Assembly (NCBI GenBank): GCA_000729835.1
Contig: JFHB01000203.1
Span: 1-54,532 of the forward strand
Length of the DNA: 54,532 bases
Direction of reading: 5' to 3'
From: Atkinsonella hypoxylon
Taxonomy: Eukaryota > Ascomycota > Sordariomycetes > Hypocreales > Clavicipitaceae
Below are positions 1 to 12,445 of this stretch, one piece after another; the stretch's first letter is position 1, and each line of letters opens with the position of its first letter. Below the pieces are notes generated by a model. The model was given only the letters and a program-made list of their open reading frames with translations. It searched no databases and was not told the DNA's origin. Both the position numbers and the translations under genes were made by a program.

Positions 1-27
1 ATTAGTGCGCATTAACATTTTTATATT

Positions 28-228
28 TAGTGGTATAGTGCACTAATATCTAGTAGTATAGTGCTATAGAAATGCACTCTAGATCTCTTGCTTAGAAATT
101 AATACTGTATACTTAGCATATGCTCAGCATATACTGAGCATATGCTATTCTGCCTAAATCTACACCCGCTCTGGCTCCACTCTGGACCAATCTACACATA
201 CGCTGGACCTGAGATTTACTGTACACCC
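28..228. repeat. Left arm of a 201-bp inverted repeat bounding the window
   Basis: This segment is the reverse complement of 54263-54463. Both arms are exactly 201 bp with no indels. I count five mismatches, all transitions and all in the palindromic part at 111-133. Similarity stops at 228 here and at 54263 on the right, where the flanks become unrelated. No transposase is associated. It could be two inverted copies of a dispersed element (MITE or element end) at which the contig was cut. Confidence 0.9.
115..146. repeat. Palindrome / potential hairpin in the left repeat arm
   Basis: AGCATATGCTCAG is followed by a 6-nt loop and its reverse complement, giving a 32-bp dyad with 13-bp arms. 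The equivalent stretch of the right arm is degraded by transitions and reads as direct repeats of a GCATATACTGA-type word. Confidence 0.8.
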
Positions 229-3200
229 CTCCGGTCCTCCTCCACTTCCCTTCCGGCAACACACCACTCACTCACACCACTCCATCCGATCAAAGCCACC
301 CCTTGCTGGCCGGATCTGTGGCTGCTCGCTATCCTGATCCAGCTAGCTCCTACGCACTCATGTCGCCGCTATGGCATACCTGTTGAGATTAGGCATCTTC
401 ATTCACCCATTTACGGAGAATGTACTCCAAGCTTGGCTCAGCCATAAAATTCAAGTCTAATCAGCGTTGCCAGGGCACCCAGACCATCCAAGCATGATTG
501 TCTGTAGTCAAGTTCTGTCCACGGCAGAGAAAGGAATGGGACATTGGGAGACTCTTTGGTGGTATCTTTCCATGCCAATTTGCGGCCTTTTCTCTCTCCC
601 GCTCTCGGGCTTATCGCTAGCAGCAAACCGTTCGAAGCAACGGAGTGCAACCTGTTATTAGCGCAAAGGACCTGTATATACTGCGTACTTCTCAGACCTT
701 AGGTACACGCCAAATTGCGCCACCAATACGCGTACAACGTCTAATGACGGTTAAAAAAATCCTGTGAATTGTCATCGCACAAAATTACACTTAAGCGGGT
801 GACTCTTTAATCGAAATGCCACAGTCAGCAGTGGGGGTGATGACCAGGTCTCAATTAAAAAGTCCCCGCGTGACACTCCACTTTACCCAAATCGGTGCTA
901 CCAGAACACCAAAAAGCACTTGGTGCCATTGCCGAGTTGCATGTAAATATCCTTTAACCAAGCCTGGTGGCATCTGGCTTGCAAAAAACAGTTTAGCGCG
1001 TCATGTGGCGAATGCGATCGCTTCTGACTGCATTCCTGGGTCCATCCAAATCAAATAGTTCCAAATCCGTCGAATAAGATGGCCGCGTGGTCAAGATTTT
1101 AAGGATCCAATCTCAAACAAGAATCGAGGACGACGGATGATGCAGCCAGGACGAAGAGAGATAAGTTTTATAATGGTCTATCTCATAATAGCCCTTTGAA
1201 AAAACAATCCGGCTGGTTAGACATTCTTACTCGGCCGACGCTCTCTGTCTTTTTTAATATTTTATGTTATAATTTTTAATTGTCTAGGTAAGTTCCTCTC
1301 ACGGACCCCTTGCTTCGCCCCATTATAACTACAGGCCTCTTCAGAAGCATGTTTGCGAGTACTTGTGACGTTACAGCAACAATGCGCATATTGCGGTCGC
1401 GAGTTCGAAGCGTTTCTTGCTTGGGAATTTAATCTAGCGCACGATCGAAAGACATAGCAGAAGCAGGCACGTTAGGATGAAATCTGACACCCGCCTTGCA
1501 GGGTAAGGAGCGACGTATTAGCCCGACACGCTTAATCGGAAAGTTATGCACGGGAAATGAGGTGTGAAGTCATTTTTGCAGTATTCGGCTCTTGGCCGTT
1601 CAAAAGGGGGGGGGGATCGGATGGATCGTCCGCACCTCTTCTCCACCCTGTTGCACAGATAGACCCTGTCCCTTGTTCGCCTGCCCCTTGCAGCTACATG
1701 CCGCGCCACAGTTGCCACACCACTACTCCGTACGCGTAAGAGCTTTTTTTTTTTCCCTTTGGACAGCTGAGGTGAGGCTATTGCTTCATCATAGCCTTCC
1801 TATCTTTATGCGCGAGGGCAATAGCTACATAGGTATAGTGAAAATAGTAATCCGTTATCAAAGGCACTGAAATCACTGGGTAGCAGGTACCTGATTAAAC
1901 TGTCCCCAACGTGTTGGGTGACGGGGATCGTCCCATCTTCCAATGCCTGGATAATGCCTCTGAACAGACACCATGGTTTGCGACTTGTATTGTTATGCAA
2001 CTCTAGGCACATTCCCAATTGGTAGGAACTCTGACCGTTGTGAGGTTCGCATGTAAATTGAAGCATTTTCGAACAGCGCCGGTGTCGATTGGCCAACAAG
2101 CCCGTTCGCGACCAAGCGGCTTTGGCGCAGGCAAAGGGTTAGCTGGATCATATCTCGCAGGGCTTGATTCGTGGGGAGGGAGGGGCAGGGCAATAACTCC
2201 GTAAATCCCCAGCAATGGCGGAGCAAAGACCCTGTAGATGTGCTCAAACGAACCTCATTTGGAGTCTTTACTGGGAATTACAGACGCGCAACTGGTGGGT
2301 GGAATCAAATATTGGATTTAGCATCTCTATTCCGCGGTTCAATGTAACACAAATTTCGAGAGCTAGGGCAAAACGATAAACCTTGAATGCAGGCTCTCAT
2401 GTCTGGACAAAAAGCATCATCTCAGCAATAGCAATGAACCTCTCCCCGACGCGGATGACGGAATGTATGACTGACCTGGCCAGTCAATACACAGGGCAGG
2501 ACCGGTCGTGTAATCTGTCACCATCTTGCCTCTTACCCCTGCTGTCATTAGTCTGGCGCTTTGAACCTGCCGTTCCTTCCAGAACAATTATCGTAATTTA
2601 GCTTTTCGAAATCGAAGAACAGGCAAGAGAGACCGAATCAAGGAAAGAGGAATGAATGGGTGTGACGGAATTGGCCTCCTATGGGATTGGTTCGCAGCCG
2701 ATCGGTGCCGCACCACCATCCCAAAGTAGCATGGGGCAGGCACGAAGGGCGACAATTTGATCCAAATGGCAGAAAGCACTGAAATACCAAAGCTGACTAC
2801 GGATTAAATTGTCTCGCCCGCGAGAAGGTCAGGGATGAACACTACTTCGGCCGCAACCTTCTGCTAATAGCTTTCCGGACTAGTACGCTTGCCATTGCTC
2901 AATTACTCGATTTAAGCCTTCTCACAGGGAGCTCTGACGGGGCAGTAAGTTTGGTCCTACAAGTCTAAAAAGCGATGGGGCGGATCAAAAAGAAACCCTG
3001 TGATGTCAAACTGGGCCTTTGCACGACTAACCTCTTCGCGACGGGGTTGTCAACGGAACATTGCCTTCCCTTGAGCAGTCCTTACGGGCCCAATCCTTTT
3101 TCGATACATTCTAGATACCTCAGAACCTTCACCAGAACGCACCATGGCTGCGACGTGTACAACGTTCTGCTTTGTACCACAAGAAATTGCCAGGATCTGA

Positions 3201-5533
3201 TGACGTTTCCGTACAGATTTAACATACCTGTAAGTACCTCTAATTCAGCCTAGCCCTCATTTGGCCCAGTTCCTGCTCGGGACTTGCCTGAGACCTTAGG
3301 ACTACCCCACGGATGGCATCTGATCCCCAGTAATGTGCTTAGGAATTGACTGCTTACTCCGTAAGTGGCGGCCATGGATGTCTAACCGCGGCAAGCTGAG
3401 CCTCGTAGATCAGCTGTAGGAGTCGCTTCACGTCATCTCCCCACGCTTAATTACTTGCTTGCTTACTTGCTTGCAGGGACCCTGGATAGCCTCTTCCTGA
3501 CAGGTTGGCTCGAATGTTTGAGATCTTGTCTTACACCCTTCTAGCATCACGACTATTAATTATCAGCCGCTGTTGCTGAGAAGGCCATATAGCTAAGACT
3601 TAGCTAAAAGGTATCATCATAGCGCGGCAACCTTGATTCAGGCTCAGTACCTGGTTTGCAAGACTTGGAAAGAGGTCAAGGCTGACCAATGCGGTGCTCG
3701 AGAGCTTTGGTGGTCCACTGAAAGTTGACGAAAGCAAGAAACGGGCTCAATTTCGTCAATGAGGTGTCATCACATCGGTCACACAAGGCCTTACCAAGAG
3801 CATCGCCGGGTGCAAGAGACCAGCCTCACCAGCACCATTACCGGTACGCTGACTGCATGCTACTTGCCTGCTATATGCAAGGAAGACAACGGGAAGACAA
3901 CGACAACGGCAGGATGGCTGCGTATCCACCTCGCTGCAGCGACGCGCTCATGCAAAATTCACCGACCTGCATCCGGCGTGAACACGTCAACGAGACTTGG
4001 CCACATGCAAAAGGCATTACAACTTCCATGCAGGTCAAGTCTTGGTCTGCCTGTTAGCCTCTGCTCTCAGCCGACAAGCAGAGGATGCGGAAGAGCATCA
4101 AACCGGTTTAACGCATTTCTTAATCGGCACGTCTAGCCGGAAGTTGCCTCTGCATCACTATCGGAGGCGTCCAAGAAGCATTTGGCCATGCAAAAGATGA
4201 AGCCAAGCCAAGCCCAACACATCATAGCGGCTTCGATTGAACCTAGTTGGGCCGCTTGAGACGGGAACCACCGCCCGAGCAAGAAAATAGAAAACATGTC
4301 CGCCAAACCATTCCGCAACTCTAATATCACTTGTTACGCCTAAACAGTCTCCGTGTGCTCTTCTGTGCGCAGACAACCAACTGAGTGCCACCCGTCGAGG
4401 ACGTCATACCAGCAACAAGCCGCCCAATGATGCAGCAAACAGACTGCAGCCACTTTGCAAGTCCGCTAAGAATAAGACCATCCTAACTTGATCTAAACCA
4501 TGTCAAAAACGTCTCCATGCAGAAACACCCAATCATTGAGCTTGCCCGTAAAAAACAAACAAAATCAAAACAAGTCATAATTGGACCACTAATCAATCAT
4601 TCGATCAGTGAACGCGATTCCGATGTCAAGCTCCCACTTCCCTTACCGCAAAAGGCCATCATCGACTCTACATGGGGCATGAATCACAAAAACCCGGAAA
4701 AGCATGTCCCAGAACAAGGTGTCATTCTTCAGGGCCGACTCCCAGTACTGGCAAGCGAGAACTGAATTACGTAGGGCATGGCACGTAAGCGCCCATCGCC
4801 CATCTGTACAACTGTTCGCCGCCTACTACGTGCGACCACAGTAGCGAGGCCGAGTCGAGCAAACGCGAGCTCGTTTTGCTCCGGTGTCCTGTCCAGCATA
4901 GTCTCACCAGAGCAAGGCTACTGCAGCAACTATTGCTTGAAACAAGCACAAGATCTTTGTGACGTGCTAGTGGCCCTTGTCCTGACGTCTACGTTCTGGA
5001 CATCACTAGGGCATCTCCACTCATATTCGTGTTCATATTCGTGTTCAGTGTTATCTTCAGTACCTCTGTGCTCGGCAAACTACGGTTGGGTTCCATTGCC
5101 GGCCGGAGCAGATTCGTACGATCCGCGGCCGGCTGCAGCAGCGGCCAAGTACGAGAACAAGTGCTGACGTTTGACAAATGTCATCAGTTTCGTGTATACG
5201 TAAATGCATTGCAATATCTAAGCGTGCCTGTCGCGAAGTGTGAAGAAAAACATGCAGCCATGAACACGGGGAACAATGTGCAATCCCGAACAATAACCCA
5301 GACAAATCCGTCCAACTTTACATGAGACATGACCAAGGAAACCAAACCAAGAGCACGCTTTCGTTCGACCATCATTCGATCGACTTCATGCCCGTAACAC
5401 ATGCCAGAATGAAAACAATTATCCAGAATCCTCCCAATCCATTTCTTCGTAACCATTCTCGTCAGCCATCATTAATACGCTTTGTCCTATGCGAGATCCA
5501 TGTCCAATTTATTTTTGTAAACGCGTTTCTAAT
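229..5533. other. Gene-poor interval, about 5.3 kb
   Basis: No ORF here has recognisable protein motifs, splice-linked continuation or convincing length. The interval holds a poly-G run near 1606-1614, a poly-T run near 1743-1753, two copies of the intergenic word TACTCCGTA (1724-1732, 3355-3363), a short TTGCTTGCTTAC-type tandem near 3452-3475 and a TCATATTCGTGT direct repeat near 5021-5044. The last few hundred bases should contain the 3' UTR of the ribonucleotide reductase gene. Confidence 0.6.
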
Positions 5534-8484
5534 TTAGCCACTGCACATGACGCAGGCCTCGGGGTTCTCAATGCTGCCTGCAAAATCGATGTTAATACAT
5601 ACAATACAAATGCCTTCGGACAAAAGATGCATCGTCAATGTGAAGGGTACTTACAAGCTAGAACAGCTTCAGAGTAAATGTCTCGCTCCCGCTCTTCGCT
5701 ATCCTCATCGCCGTCTTCTGACTGTCCAGTGCCTTTGGCATCAGGCTCAGCCAATTCCTCGTCCTTGACCCCCTCTGGAGGCTCTGTAGGAAGAACCCTG
5801 GGGCTATCTCCCTCGTCAGCATCAGCCTTCATGATGGCGGACTTGCTGGGAGAAGCGATAGGCCGCGAGGCAGCGGCGGGAGGAGTCGTGCTGGGAGTCG
5901 GAATGCCGTTAGAGCTGACAGACTTGTTGCCTTCTTCCTTCTTCAGGTGAGCAACTCGAGGCACAGCCGACACGGATGACATGTAGCTGGTTCCCGCAGG
6001 AGCTGTTCTCTTCTTCGGAACTCTGTCCTTGCTCACGGCCGAGTCGGCAACCAGGAGAGCCTGCTGGTCCACGGTGAACTGGATAGGTGCGGCAGCAGCT
6101 TGCGTGCGCAAGTAGTACATGCCCGTCTTGAGACCTAGCTTCCAGCCAGTAAAGTGCATGGAAGTGATCTTGCCCATGGTGGGATCCTTCATGTGAATGT
6201 TGAGGGATTGGGACTGGTCAATGAAAGCACCACGGTCAGCAGCCATCTGCACGACGTGTCGTTGAGAAATTTCCCAAACAGTTTTGTAGAGAGCTTTGAT
6301 ATCGGCCGGGATATTGGGGATGTTCTGAATAGAACCGTTCTCGGCAATGATACGATTCTTCATCGCATCAGACCAAAGGCCCATGTCGACGAGATCTTTG
6401 AGTAGCCAGGGATTGACAACCTGGAATTCACCTGCCAGGACACGGCGCTGGTAAATGTTGGACGTGTAAGGCTCGAAGCACTCATTGTTACCCAGAATCT
6501 GAGAGGTAGAAGCCGTAGGCATGGGGGCGAGCAGCAATGAGTTGCGAATCCCATGCTCCTTGATCTGCTCCTTGAGGCTATCCCACTCCCAGAGGTCAGA
6601 AGGCTTCACGTCCCACATGTCGAACTGAAGGATGCCCTCCGAGGCGGGAGAGCCCTTGAAAGTGGCGTAGGGCCCCTGTTCCTTGGCCAATTCGAGAGAG
6701 GCAGTGAGGGCAGCATGATAAATGGTCTCAAATATCTGCTTGTTGAGCTCACGGGCTTCAGGTGACTCGAATGGCATGCGCAAGGCAAGGAAAGCGTCAG
6801 CGAGACCCTGGACGCCAACACCAATAGGTCGGTGTCGCATGTTGCTGTTTCGGGCCTCCTGGACGGGGTAGTGGTTGACATCAATGATTCTGTTCAGGTT
6901 ACGAACAACGACCTGCGTGACCTCGTGAAGCTTCTGGAAGTCGTAGCGTCCCTCGTTGTAGTCAACAAAGGCGGGCAGAGCCAGAGAGGCCAAGTTGCAT
7001 ACAGCGACCTCATCAGGGGCAGAGTACTCGATAATTTCCGTGCAGAGGTTGGAGCTGCGGATTGTTCCCAAGTTCTTCTGATTGCTCTTTCTGTTACAGG
7101 CATCCTTGTAGAGCATGAAAGGATTACCCGTCTCGGTCTGGGCTTCCAGGATGGAGTACCAGAGCTTCTGGGCACGAATGGTCGCACGACCCTTGCCCTC
7201 ACGCTCATACTTCTCATAGAGAGCCTCAAACTCCTCGCCGTAGCAGTCAGCCAGGCCGGGGCATTCGTTGGGGCACATCAGAGTCCAATCACCGTTCTTT
7301 TCGACACGCTTCATGAAAAGATCGGGAATCCAAAGAGCAAGGAATAAATCACGAGCTCGGACTTCTTCCTTACCGTGGTTCTTTCGCAAATCAAGGAACT
7401 CAAACACATCGGCGTGCCAAGGCTCCAAGTAAATGGCAAATGCACCAGGTCGCTTGTTGCCACCCTGGTCAACATATCTGGCAGTGTTGTTGAAAACACG
7501 AAGCATGGGAATGACACCATTGGACGTGCCGTTGGTGCCTGCAATGTAAGAGCCAGTGGCGCGAATACGGTGGACATTCAAGCCGATACCACCAGCCATC
7601 TTGGAGATCATGGCGCAGGTCTTGAGCGTGTCATAGATGCCTTCGATGCTGTCCTCCTTCATGTCAACGAGGAAGCAAGACGACAGCTGACATTGAGGTG
7701 TGCCAGCGTTGAAGAGTGTGGGCGAGGCATGTGTAAAGAGTTTGCTGGACATGAGATGGTAGGTTTCCAGGACTCGCTCAATATTGTCTCCCCAGATACC
7801 GACAGCAACACGCATAATCATGTGTTGGGGCCGCTCGACAATCTTGCCGTTGAGTTTGAGAAGATATGACCGCTCTAAAGTCTTGAAGCCAAAGTACTGG
7901 TAGTTGAAGTCTCTGTCATAGACAATGGCGGAGTCGAGTTCCTCCCTGTGTTTCATGACGCACTCGTATGTCTCCTTTGAGATCATTGGCGAAGCACGGT
8001 CGTTCTTGGGATTAACGTAATGATATAAATCGCTGACAACAGCTGACCATTGCTTCTTGGTCTGCTTGTGCAGGTTGGAGACGGCAATACGGGCCGCAAG
8101 GATAGCATAATCGGGATGGGTGACCGTCATGTATGCAGCGGTTTCAGCGGCCTGGTGGCGTCGGGAATGATTAGCAATTTCTCCAATCTTTTTCTCTGGT
8201 CAGCATCATATTACAGCCATGCCACTTACAAGATCGTCAAGCTGCACAGTGGTGACACCGCCATATACACCTGAGATAACCTTCTGGGTAATGGCCACAG
8301 GATCAACATGGTCGACGTCCAAGCCGTAACACAGTCTAGAGACACGGGCAGTGATCTTGTCGAATTGGACGCGCTCCTGGCGACCATCTGAAGAAGAAGT
8401 CAGTCAATGCACAGAAAAGGAACTCGAGAGCATGGAAAAAAGCAAGAATGAGAAACAAAACATACCTCTCTTTCTGACGAACAT
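5534..8484 (-). CDS. rnr1: Ribonucleoside-diphosphate reductase large subunit (class Ia, R1)
   Basis: Reduces ribonucleoside diphosphates to deoxyribonucleotides for DNA synthesis, in a cytosolic complex with the R2 subunit. Proposed exons on the complement are 8466-8484, 8230-8387, 5655-8151 and 5534-5577, encoding 905 aa. The N-terminus (MFVRKRDGRQ onward) is the ATP-cone activity site. Active-site residues seen are C218 (SSCFL), N427, C429 and E431 (NLCTE) and C444 (AVCNLAS), numbered almost exactly as in yeast Rnr1. A charged low-complexity linker at about 790-885 precedes the redox tail CVMCSG. That tail is encoded only in the final 44-nt exon, so a model without the last splice loses it. 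Introns are 77-78 bp with GTAAGT or GTATGT donors. The gene is divergent from the TatD gene. Confidence 0.97.
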
Positions 8485-9339
8485 TGCGGCTTGGGGGCCC
8501 CAACCGGCGGAGGGCAGCTATGTGATGAATGAAAAGATGAAGATGTGAAGCAATGTTGTGCGAGTGTCGACCAGAGCAAAGCAGTGGAGGACTGAAGGCG
8601 TTTGCTGGTAGTGTCGAGAAGAGAAGTCGTCGACAAGTCGCTGGTGTGTTGTGTAAAGTTGAAGGAAGAGAAGCGTGAGCCGATGGTCGTGGAAAGCCTT
8701 CTTAAAGTACGGCGCGTGTTTTGCACAGGACGCGTTGCACCAGGAGTTAGCGCGACAGACAACCCTGGTACGCCGTACGCCATGAATCCATTAAACACGG
8801 GCCCCACGGCGAGCCTGGTTGGATTAATCAGCTCTCAAAACAAGGACAGCCTGTTTGTCTGCCAGTCACCGCCGTGAGACAATCTCGCAAGTCTGACGGA
8901 GCAACGGTTATCCCTCTTGCCGTCGTCTCATGGCATTCAAGAGGATTTGGCTTGGACGTTGACGATGTAACTGCATGTGCTTTTTTGTTTTCTACCTACT
9001 TGGCGGGGCACCGTGCAACGTTTTAAAGTGGATCCTTTGCCATGACGCGCCGTCACGTGCCCATTGTGCATGATTAATTAATGATCGGGACTAGGCATAG
9101 TGCACAGTGTCAGGCCCAAGTATCGACTGGGTAATAATGTTCGGCCTCAGGTTTCACCCCAGTAATAGGGGGAACACGCCCGAATTTTTATGCAACCCCG
9201 GCCGTTACCTTTCAGTAGCCTCACCAACAAGAGCATTGTGGCAGTCGTTGAAGAAAACTAAAAGGCAACAGCCTACCTATGACTCAATTGATGCACGTTT
9301 TTATAAACCTCTCTTAAAAGAGTCCCGACACCTGGCGCA
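8485..9339. promoter_or_regulatory. Shared divergent promoter of rnr1 and the TatD gene
   Basis: This 855-bp interval separates the two start codons. It has an MluI box at 8730-8735 and further CGCG-containing sites near 8711-8716 and 9043-9058, the latter including a CACGTG word. No gene is evident inside it. Confidence 0.6.
8730..8735. promoter_or_regulatory. MluI cell-cycle box (ACGCGT)
   Basis: The palindrome ACGCGT lies about 246 bp upstream of the rnr1 start. In yeasts the Mbp1-Swi6 type factor MBF binds this element and drives G1/S transcription of ribonucleotide reductase genes. Assigning it to rnr1 is inference from position. A second ACGCGT at 9391-9396 falls inside the first exon of the TatD gene. 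Confidence 0.5.
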
Positions 9340-10764
9340 ATGGTTGCGAGGCTTCTTCAGCAGAGACTCTTTTCTGTAAAGGTCCGCTCAACGCGTCCTC
9401 TGATACAACTATCAACCATGACAACGCAAGCTTCGAGGCCAGAACCTCCCTCCGGCTATCAACCCAGATATGTCGATGTAAGTTCACAAGACGCTCTCCC
9501 CTTTCGATCGACATCTTGCGCCACATGTTGGGAATGTAGCTGATGGCATCGTGGTATCAGATTGGTATCAATCTCACAGATCCCATGTTCAGAGGGCGCT
9601 ATCGTAACCACCGAAAACATCCAGACGACCTCGAAGCCGTGGTCGACCGTGCCCGGCAAGTCGGTTGCACCAAGCTCATAGTCACAGGATCAGACATTCT
9701 CAGCTCCCGCGGTGCTTTAAAGCTGTGTGAAGAGTACCGTAAGTATTCTCTAACCCCCCCCCCCCCCTTCCTCGTCAAGGCAGCGTGCTAATACCCCTGT
9801 AGCCGGAACATGCTATGCCACCGCGGGCATTCACCCATGCAGCAGCGTCATCTTTGGGGCGGCAGACATAAAGAAAAAGATTGCAGAACAGACGACCAAA
9901 AAGGATGATGATGCTCCAATGTCAGAAGAGTATCTGCCTGACCCGCGACGGTCAGCAAGTGCCATTTCCCAACTGACGTCGATCGTGGCAGGGGCGCGAT
10001 CCGCCGGGGTGCCTCACCTCGTCGCCTTGGGCGAGTTTGGCCTCGACTACGACCGCCTAAATTATTGCAACAAGGTCATCCAGAAGCACTCCTTCGCGGC
10101 GCAGCTCGAAGTAGCAGCGTCGTTGCAACCGCAATTACCCCTCTTTCTGCATTCGAGGGCAGCCCATGCGGACTTTGTAAGCTTGCTCAAGGAGGCCTTT
10201 GGAAGCAAGCTTGAGAAGCTGGAAAAGGGCGGCGTCGTGCACAGTTTCACCGGAACTCTAGAGGAGATGCAAGAGCTCATAGAACTAGGCCTCTACATTG
10301 GCATCAACGGATGCAGTTTCAAGACGGCTGAGAATTGCCAAGTCGTCAAGGCTGTGCCTCTGGACAGAATTATGCTTGAGACCGACGGGCCGTGGTGCGA
10401 GATCCGTCCCAGTCACGAGGGATACAAGTACTTGATCGAGAACATGACAGCATCTGAAACGTCGTCGGAAGACGGCTCTGCTCTAAAGTCGGCAGCAGCA
10501 GGTTCGTTACCGAAGAAGAAGAAGAAGCTGCTGAAGAAGTCGAGGAGACAGATGGAGAACGAATCCGAGATACCGGGGCGTTTCAAGGCGGTGAAAAAGG
10601 GTAAGTGGAGAGAGGGTTGCATAGTCAGAGGGAGAAATGAACCGTGTGCCATTGAGCGTGTGGCGGAAATCGTGGCAGGAATCAAGGGCGTAAGCGTGGA
10701 AGAAGTTTGTGAAGCAGCATGGAGAAATACCATTCATGTGTTTGGTCTAGATGAGAAAATTTAG
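9340..10764 (+). CDS. TatD-family deoxyribonuclease (metal-dependent hydrolase)
   Basis: A TatD nuclease of the amidohydrolase TIM-barrel superfamily; characterised members are 3'-5' exonucleases or DNases linked to DNA repair and degradation. Proposed exons are 9340-9477, 9561-9738 and 9803-10764 (425 aa); introns are 83 and 64 bp, the second with a long C run. Family motifs seen in order are GINLTDPMF, TAGIHPC, GEFGLDYDR, LFLHSRAAH, HSFTG and ETDGPWCEI. Between the last motif and the C-terminal helix (CAIERVAEI) lies a lysine-rich insert (PKKKKKLLKKSRR), possibly nuclear-targeting. The first ATG (9340) adds an Arg-rich, acid-free segment like a mitochondrial presequence; a second in-frame ATG at 9418 gives a 399-aa form without it. 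Convergent with the Chl4 gene, 148 bp apart. Confidence 0.93.
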
Positions 10765-10912
10765 ATGGTCAAAGAGCTAGAAATGCTACTCGCCATGTCA
10801 TTTGTCGCACCAAAAATAAAGGGGGTATCAACCTTGAATACAAAAGACAGAGCAACAACCACATGTCGCCATGAGCCCAGAAACAAACCCAACACCGGCG
10901 TGAAGGATGCAA

Positions 10913-12445
10913 TCATAATCCCGAGCCTTTGTGCCCTCTTATCAGCCCACGCCGAACAACGCCCGTCGTAACGCCGTCTTCGCCTGTCATCCAGCCGGGC
11001 ATGCGCTCACCATCGACGATGCCCGCCTCGACGAGCTGCCTTATGCCTGCAAAGACGTGCGGTCCCTGAAAGTTGATCCGTACTAGAGGCGACCATCGCG
11101 ACGAACCCTCGTCCTCTTCGTCCTCGTCTTCCCCGCCTCCATCCCCAAGAGCTTGTCGTAATGCTGTATCAATTTTGCTCTTACGGCGATCCGTCCGCCT
11201 ATTAGCCCTATCATCCTCATCTTCAGAGTCCTGTACAAAGACTCCATCTATGGCAGGGTAAGGATCCTGCATGATAATCTCCAGCTTTTCGATCCCTTTG
11301 CCATCTGTCACAATGGCCGAATCCCCAAACCGAGCCTTGGCCACCGTCTTGGCGCGTTTTCTGGCACGTTGGTGTTGCGATAATGGTCGCTGCCGTTTTT
11401 GACCACTATCAGCGAGAGACGACTCCCTAGATAGTGGAGGCGTGGGGAGAACCGAATCTAAGGGAGACTTCTTGTCCTTCTCGTTGGCGTAGATGCTCCA
11501 CCCACCACCAGCGGCGTTGCTGCGGCCCGATCCTCTCTTGTCCAGAATGGCTTCCAAGTTCCTGCTCACTAGACTCGTGGGTTTCAACGTGTATCGCTCC
11601 CGCGGTCTGGAGAGAGCTTGTGGAACGCCATTTGCGATCAAACTATGTAAGCTTTTCGATTCACCATGACTGATAGGACCAGTTGCCTGCGCCCTCGTGA
11701 TGTACAGGGCCGGCGAGCCATTGGGGAATGCAAGGTATATGGTACGGGATGAGCTAAAGTTGGTCGTGTTCCCGCTGGAATTCAAGCCAGTAAGAGCCAG
11801 TTCAGTATTGTACGGTGACTCGATGGCGAAGATGCGCAGTAGCAAGAGCGGAAATTTCTTGGGTCGAGAGAAGTGGTAATGCGCTTTAATATCGGGAAGT
11901 ACCTGCTCTTGCAGACTTTGCAGGAAGGTCGAGGGGTGGAATCGCGGCAATTTAAGGCTCTTTGCGTCAACTTTTACCACGCCGTCTTCTGCATTCCTGT
12001 CTGGTGGGATGAGTGGTTGTATCCTGTATGCCGTCCATTTTTGCGATGTAGGATGTTCGTCCAGGTATGTAAAATCGATCATGGCGAGTTGATAGAGGGT
12101 TAGGCCATGGCGCCAATCTCCCTCCAGTATGCGACTGACGACATCACGGCGAGAGCCCTTTTGTTCCTGTAGATCGGTATAGAGCTCGCGAAGCTCTTCG
12201 ATGGATTTGCATGGTGGGTAGAGGTCTGCCGAATCCTCTTGGGGGTCTTCGTCGTCGTCTGCTCTGGGGGGAGCCAAGTACGGCGCTGTAAATGCCAGAG
12301 ATTGGCCATCGAGCCAGTCGAGGGCGAGGAGAATAAGAGCTTCACGAGACAGACGGCTGATGGTCTTGACAACGGCTGTGTTGGAGGATTCGACGCGCAG
12401 AGAAGATGGGAGTCGGGACTTGGTCGCGATGGAGAGACGGGACAT
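10913..12445 (-). CDS. chl4: Inner kinetochore protein Chl4 / CENP-N
   Basis: Intronless, 510 aa. It belongs to the Chl4/Mis15/CENP-N family, which binds Iml3/CENP-L and centromeric nucleosomes in the constitutive centromere network. Supporting features are the N-terminal pattern of helices (SREALILLALDWL), the block SRRDVVSRILEGDWRHGLTL followed by YQLAMIDFTYL, the central LLLLRIF and IYLAFPNGSPALYI strands, and the C-terminus INFQGPHVFAGIRQLVEAG ending in MPGWMTGEDGVTTG, all of which fit the yeast Chl4 arrangement. Residues about 330-440 are basic then acidic low complexity and probably disordered. The start is the first in-frame ATG at 12445. No other gene in the window is obviously functionally linked. 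Confidence 0.88.
   Translation of the reverse strand: MSRLSIATKSRLPSSLRVESSNTAVVKTISRLSREALILLALDWLDGQSLAFTAPYLAPPRADDDEDPQEDSADLYPPCKSIEELRELYTDLQEQKGSRRDVVSRILEGDWRHGLTLYQLAMIDFTYLDEHPTSQKWTAYRIQPLIPPDRNAEDGVVKVDAKSLKLPRFHPSTFLQSLQEQVLPDIKAHYHFSRPKKFPLLLLRIFAIESPYNTELALTGLNSSGNTTNFSSSRTIYLAFPNGSPALYITRAQATGPISHGESKSLHSLIANGVPQALSRPRERYTLKPTSLVSRNLEAILDKRGSGRSNAAGGGWSIYANEKDKKSPLDSVLPTPPLSRESSLADSGQKRQRPLSQHQRARKRAKTVAKARFGDSAIVTDGKGIEKLEIIMQDPYPAIDGVFVQDSEDEDDRANRRTDRRKSKIDTALRQALGDGGGEDEDEEDEGSSRWSPLVRINFQGPHVFAGIRQLVEAGIVDGERMPGWMTGEDGVTTGVVRRGLIRGHKGSGL

Noticed and set aside
142..447. ORF beginning inside the left repeat arm
   Set aside because: Its first 29 codons recur from the right arm on the other strand because of the inverted repeat, then the reading diverges. 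It has no motifs and is composition-driven.
6832..7869. Long open frames antisense to rnr1
   Set aside because: They mirror the codon pattern of the strongly conserved reductase frame on the other strand.
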